A stretch of DNA of 64,000 nucleotides, taken from positions 2,694,501-2,758,500 of the forward strand of contig CM037845.1 in the NCBI GenBank assembly GCA_021234535.1, written 5' to 3'. Made by a program: the position numbers and the translations under genes. This document shows, in pieces, positions 62,521 to 64,000 of this stretch. Position 1 is the first letter of the stretch, and every line of letters begins with the position of its first letter. Source of the DNA: Stichopus chloronotus. Lineage: Eukaryota; Echinodermata; Holothuroidea; Aspidochirotida; Stichopodidae. A model generated the notes under the pieces. That model was given only the letters and a program-made list of their open reading frames with translations, was not told the origin of the DNA and made no database searches.

Positions 62521-64000
62521 CTGATCTGAAACTGCAGGTGTTGCAGGAAAAAAAACCCATAACACTTGGGAAAATTACTGAGAGAATTATCAGTTTCAAG
62601 AAGGAAAAAAGTTTCTTTAGTTTCCAAAAGAAAACAAAAGGCGTATTTAATACGTAGTTTGCGCGGGTAGTTGTTTACGTTTCAAACAAAGAAAATCCAG
62701 TTTTGTAAAAAAAAAAAAATACTGATTAACCAATATGGAATAAGAATTTCTTTTACGTATTATTATTTTTTGCGGCTTTTGCATTTCTTATATTCGTTAA
62801 GTATACCCACATCTCTACAATTTTCAATTACCTCATGTATAGCCGCAAGTAAATAACAAGTCATAGAGTACAGTATCTGCTAACAGTGTGTAAGAGGGGC
62901 AGGGTGGTGATTTGCCAAACTCCGATGGAGGAGCAGGGGAGGACGGGGGGGGGGGGGTAATATACCATCGAAAGATGTCAATCCAAAACTACAAAAGAAT
63001 GGTGAATCTACGCGAAAAGTAAATAAAATAATAATCACTAAAAATATTAAATGTCTCTACCTTCGTGCGTATATTTTACTCATTTTATTCAAGGCTATTC
63101 TTATATTTATTAGTTTATTTATTTATTTGCTGTGAATCCTGAAATTTCAGTCCAACCCCGCTCCCTCCAGGCCAACCAAACATTCTTTTAGTTTCATTAA
63201 CTTCATTGTTTTTGTTTTCATTTGTTGCTTCAATATACATAATCAACTTGTGGCGGGGGAAATAAAAGGGTACATTCTTTGAGAGGTTGCACTAACATCG
63301 TCAGGGCAACAGGTATATGCAATTGGACTGTAACAAATCCTCATCAGATATACATCATCATCATCATCATCTTCAACATCACCGGTGAGCTTACGATGAT
63401 TACCACTGTTTCATCTTCATCCCCATCCTACCACCGCCACCATCTTCATCCTCATCACTGAAAACATTCGTCATCATCGTCATCATCATCATTATCATCA
63501 TCATCATCACCATACGTAGATTACTAAGTAACCCCTCATATTACAGGAGTATACGTCAGTTCTACTACTTAAAGTATGTCAATTCTACTACTTAAAAGTA
63601 CGTCATTTTCATTTTTTTAAGTTGGAAATTTTCACCACGGGTGCCTGCAACAAGCTAATGCCTTGCCTGGGCATTTCCACCAAAATATTTCCAATTGGGT
63701 TCTGTGTTACTTCGTTGCATTAGATAATGTTCAACCTCCTTCCCCGATTTTCATTTTTATTTTCAAGCTTAAAAGTGCCATTATCAACCAATAAAAAAGT
63801 GGGGTCTAAAGGTTTGTCCAGCACCCCCCCCCCCCCCACTATTTGTCAACTGTTCTGAGAATACACGAAGCAGGATGAATAATTCCTCATGATTCTTGCG
63901 TCATCAAAACACATCTGATACGTATTACCATTTTTCAAACATTGACTTTTATCTCATTATACCTAATTGAGAAATTGCAGGCGTGAGATCCCTATTTCAA
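62521..64000. other. Unassigned stretch with microsatellites
   Basis: Holds a G tract of 13 (62945-62957), an ATC/CAT microsatellite (63340-63512) and a C tract of 14 (63824-63837). No gene was recognised. Confidence 0.5.
63340..63512. repeat. CAT/ATC trinucleotide microsatellite, interrupted
   Basis: Runs of CAT at about 63353-63372 and 63466-63511 with related triplets between them. It explains the short open frames here. Confidence 0.9.

Noticed and set aside
1..64000. tRNA, rRNA or snRNA genes, and transposon proteins (reverse transcriptase, transposase)
   Set aside because: Looked for characteristic boxes and catalytic motifs by eye. Only the decayed tRNA-like head of the SINE at 31425 was found. 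A covariance-model and protein-profile search would be needed to exclude diverged cases.

Overview
This is a eukaryotic nuclear window, AT-rich and intron-dominated. Coding sequence appears as short exons with GT/AG borders. The three recognisable genes are animal orthologues: an ezrin/radixin/moesin (ERM) protein, the mitochondrial [2Fe-2S] ferredoxin FDX1 (adrenodoxin) and the cilium protein RSPH3. Small dispersed repeats carrying G or C tracts, a tRNA-derived SINE, the recurring AGGCCTA/TAGGCCT words and the intron sizes suggest a marine invertebrate deuterostome, most likely an echinoderm (possibly a sea cucumber). That placement is an inference; no species can be read from the sequence.

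Layout. From 1 to about 24.4 kb lies the 5' part of an ERM gene on the minus strand. A possible non-coding first exon ends at 24288, an exon at 17029-16941 holds the ATG, and the next coding exon is 7824-7741. The remaining exons were not found and should lie before position 1, so the introns are very long (9.1 kb, and more than 7.7 kb). These introns carry two related TTAA-flanked MITEs, a 149-bp higher-order palindromic tandem repeat, and other dispersed repeats. From about 22.2 to 33 kb there is repeat-rich sequence with G/C tracts, diverged tandem repeats and one SINE, and no gene I can support. FDX1 follows on the minus strand (coding exons 35750-33012). RSPH3 is on the plus strand (coding exons 43703-47237). 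These two genes are head to head, and their promoters probably lie between about 41.2 and 42.1 kb. From 47.4 to 64 kb no gene is supported. That part holds several tandem arrays (25-bp unit at 50.74-51.05 kb, 23-bp unit at 60.78-61.49 kb), locally duplicated blocks, three TGACGTCA sites, and a GC-richer stretch at 52.6-54.1 kb that might be conserved regulatory DNA.

The genes have unrelated jobs. ERM links actin to the plasma membrane, FDX1 passes electrons in mitochondria, and RSPH3 is a radial-spoke protein of motile cilia. All exon borders were read by eye from splice signals, codon phase and known family sequence. The phases join exactly in all three genes. No new multi-gene system is visible. 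The most unusual content is the repeat architecture and one possible cysteine-rich exon inside the ERM intron.
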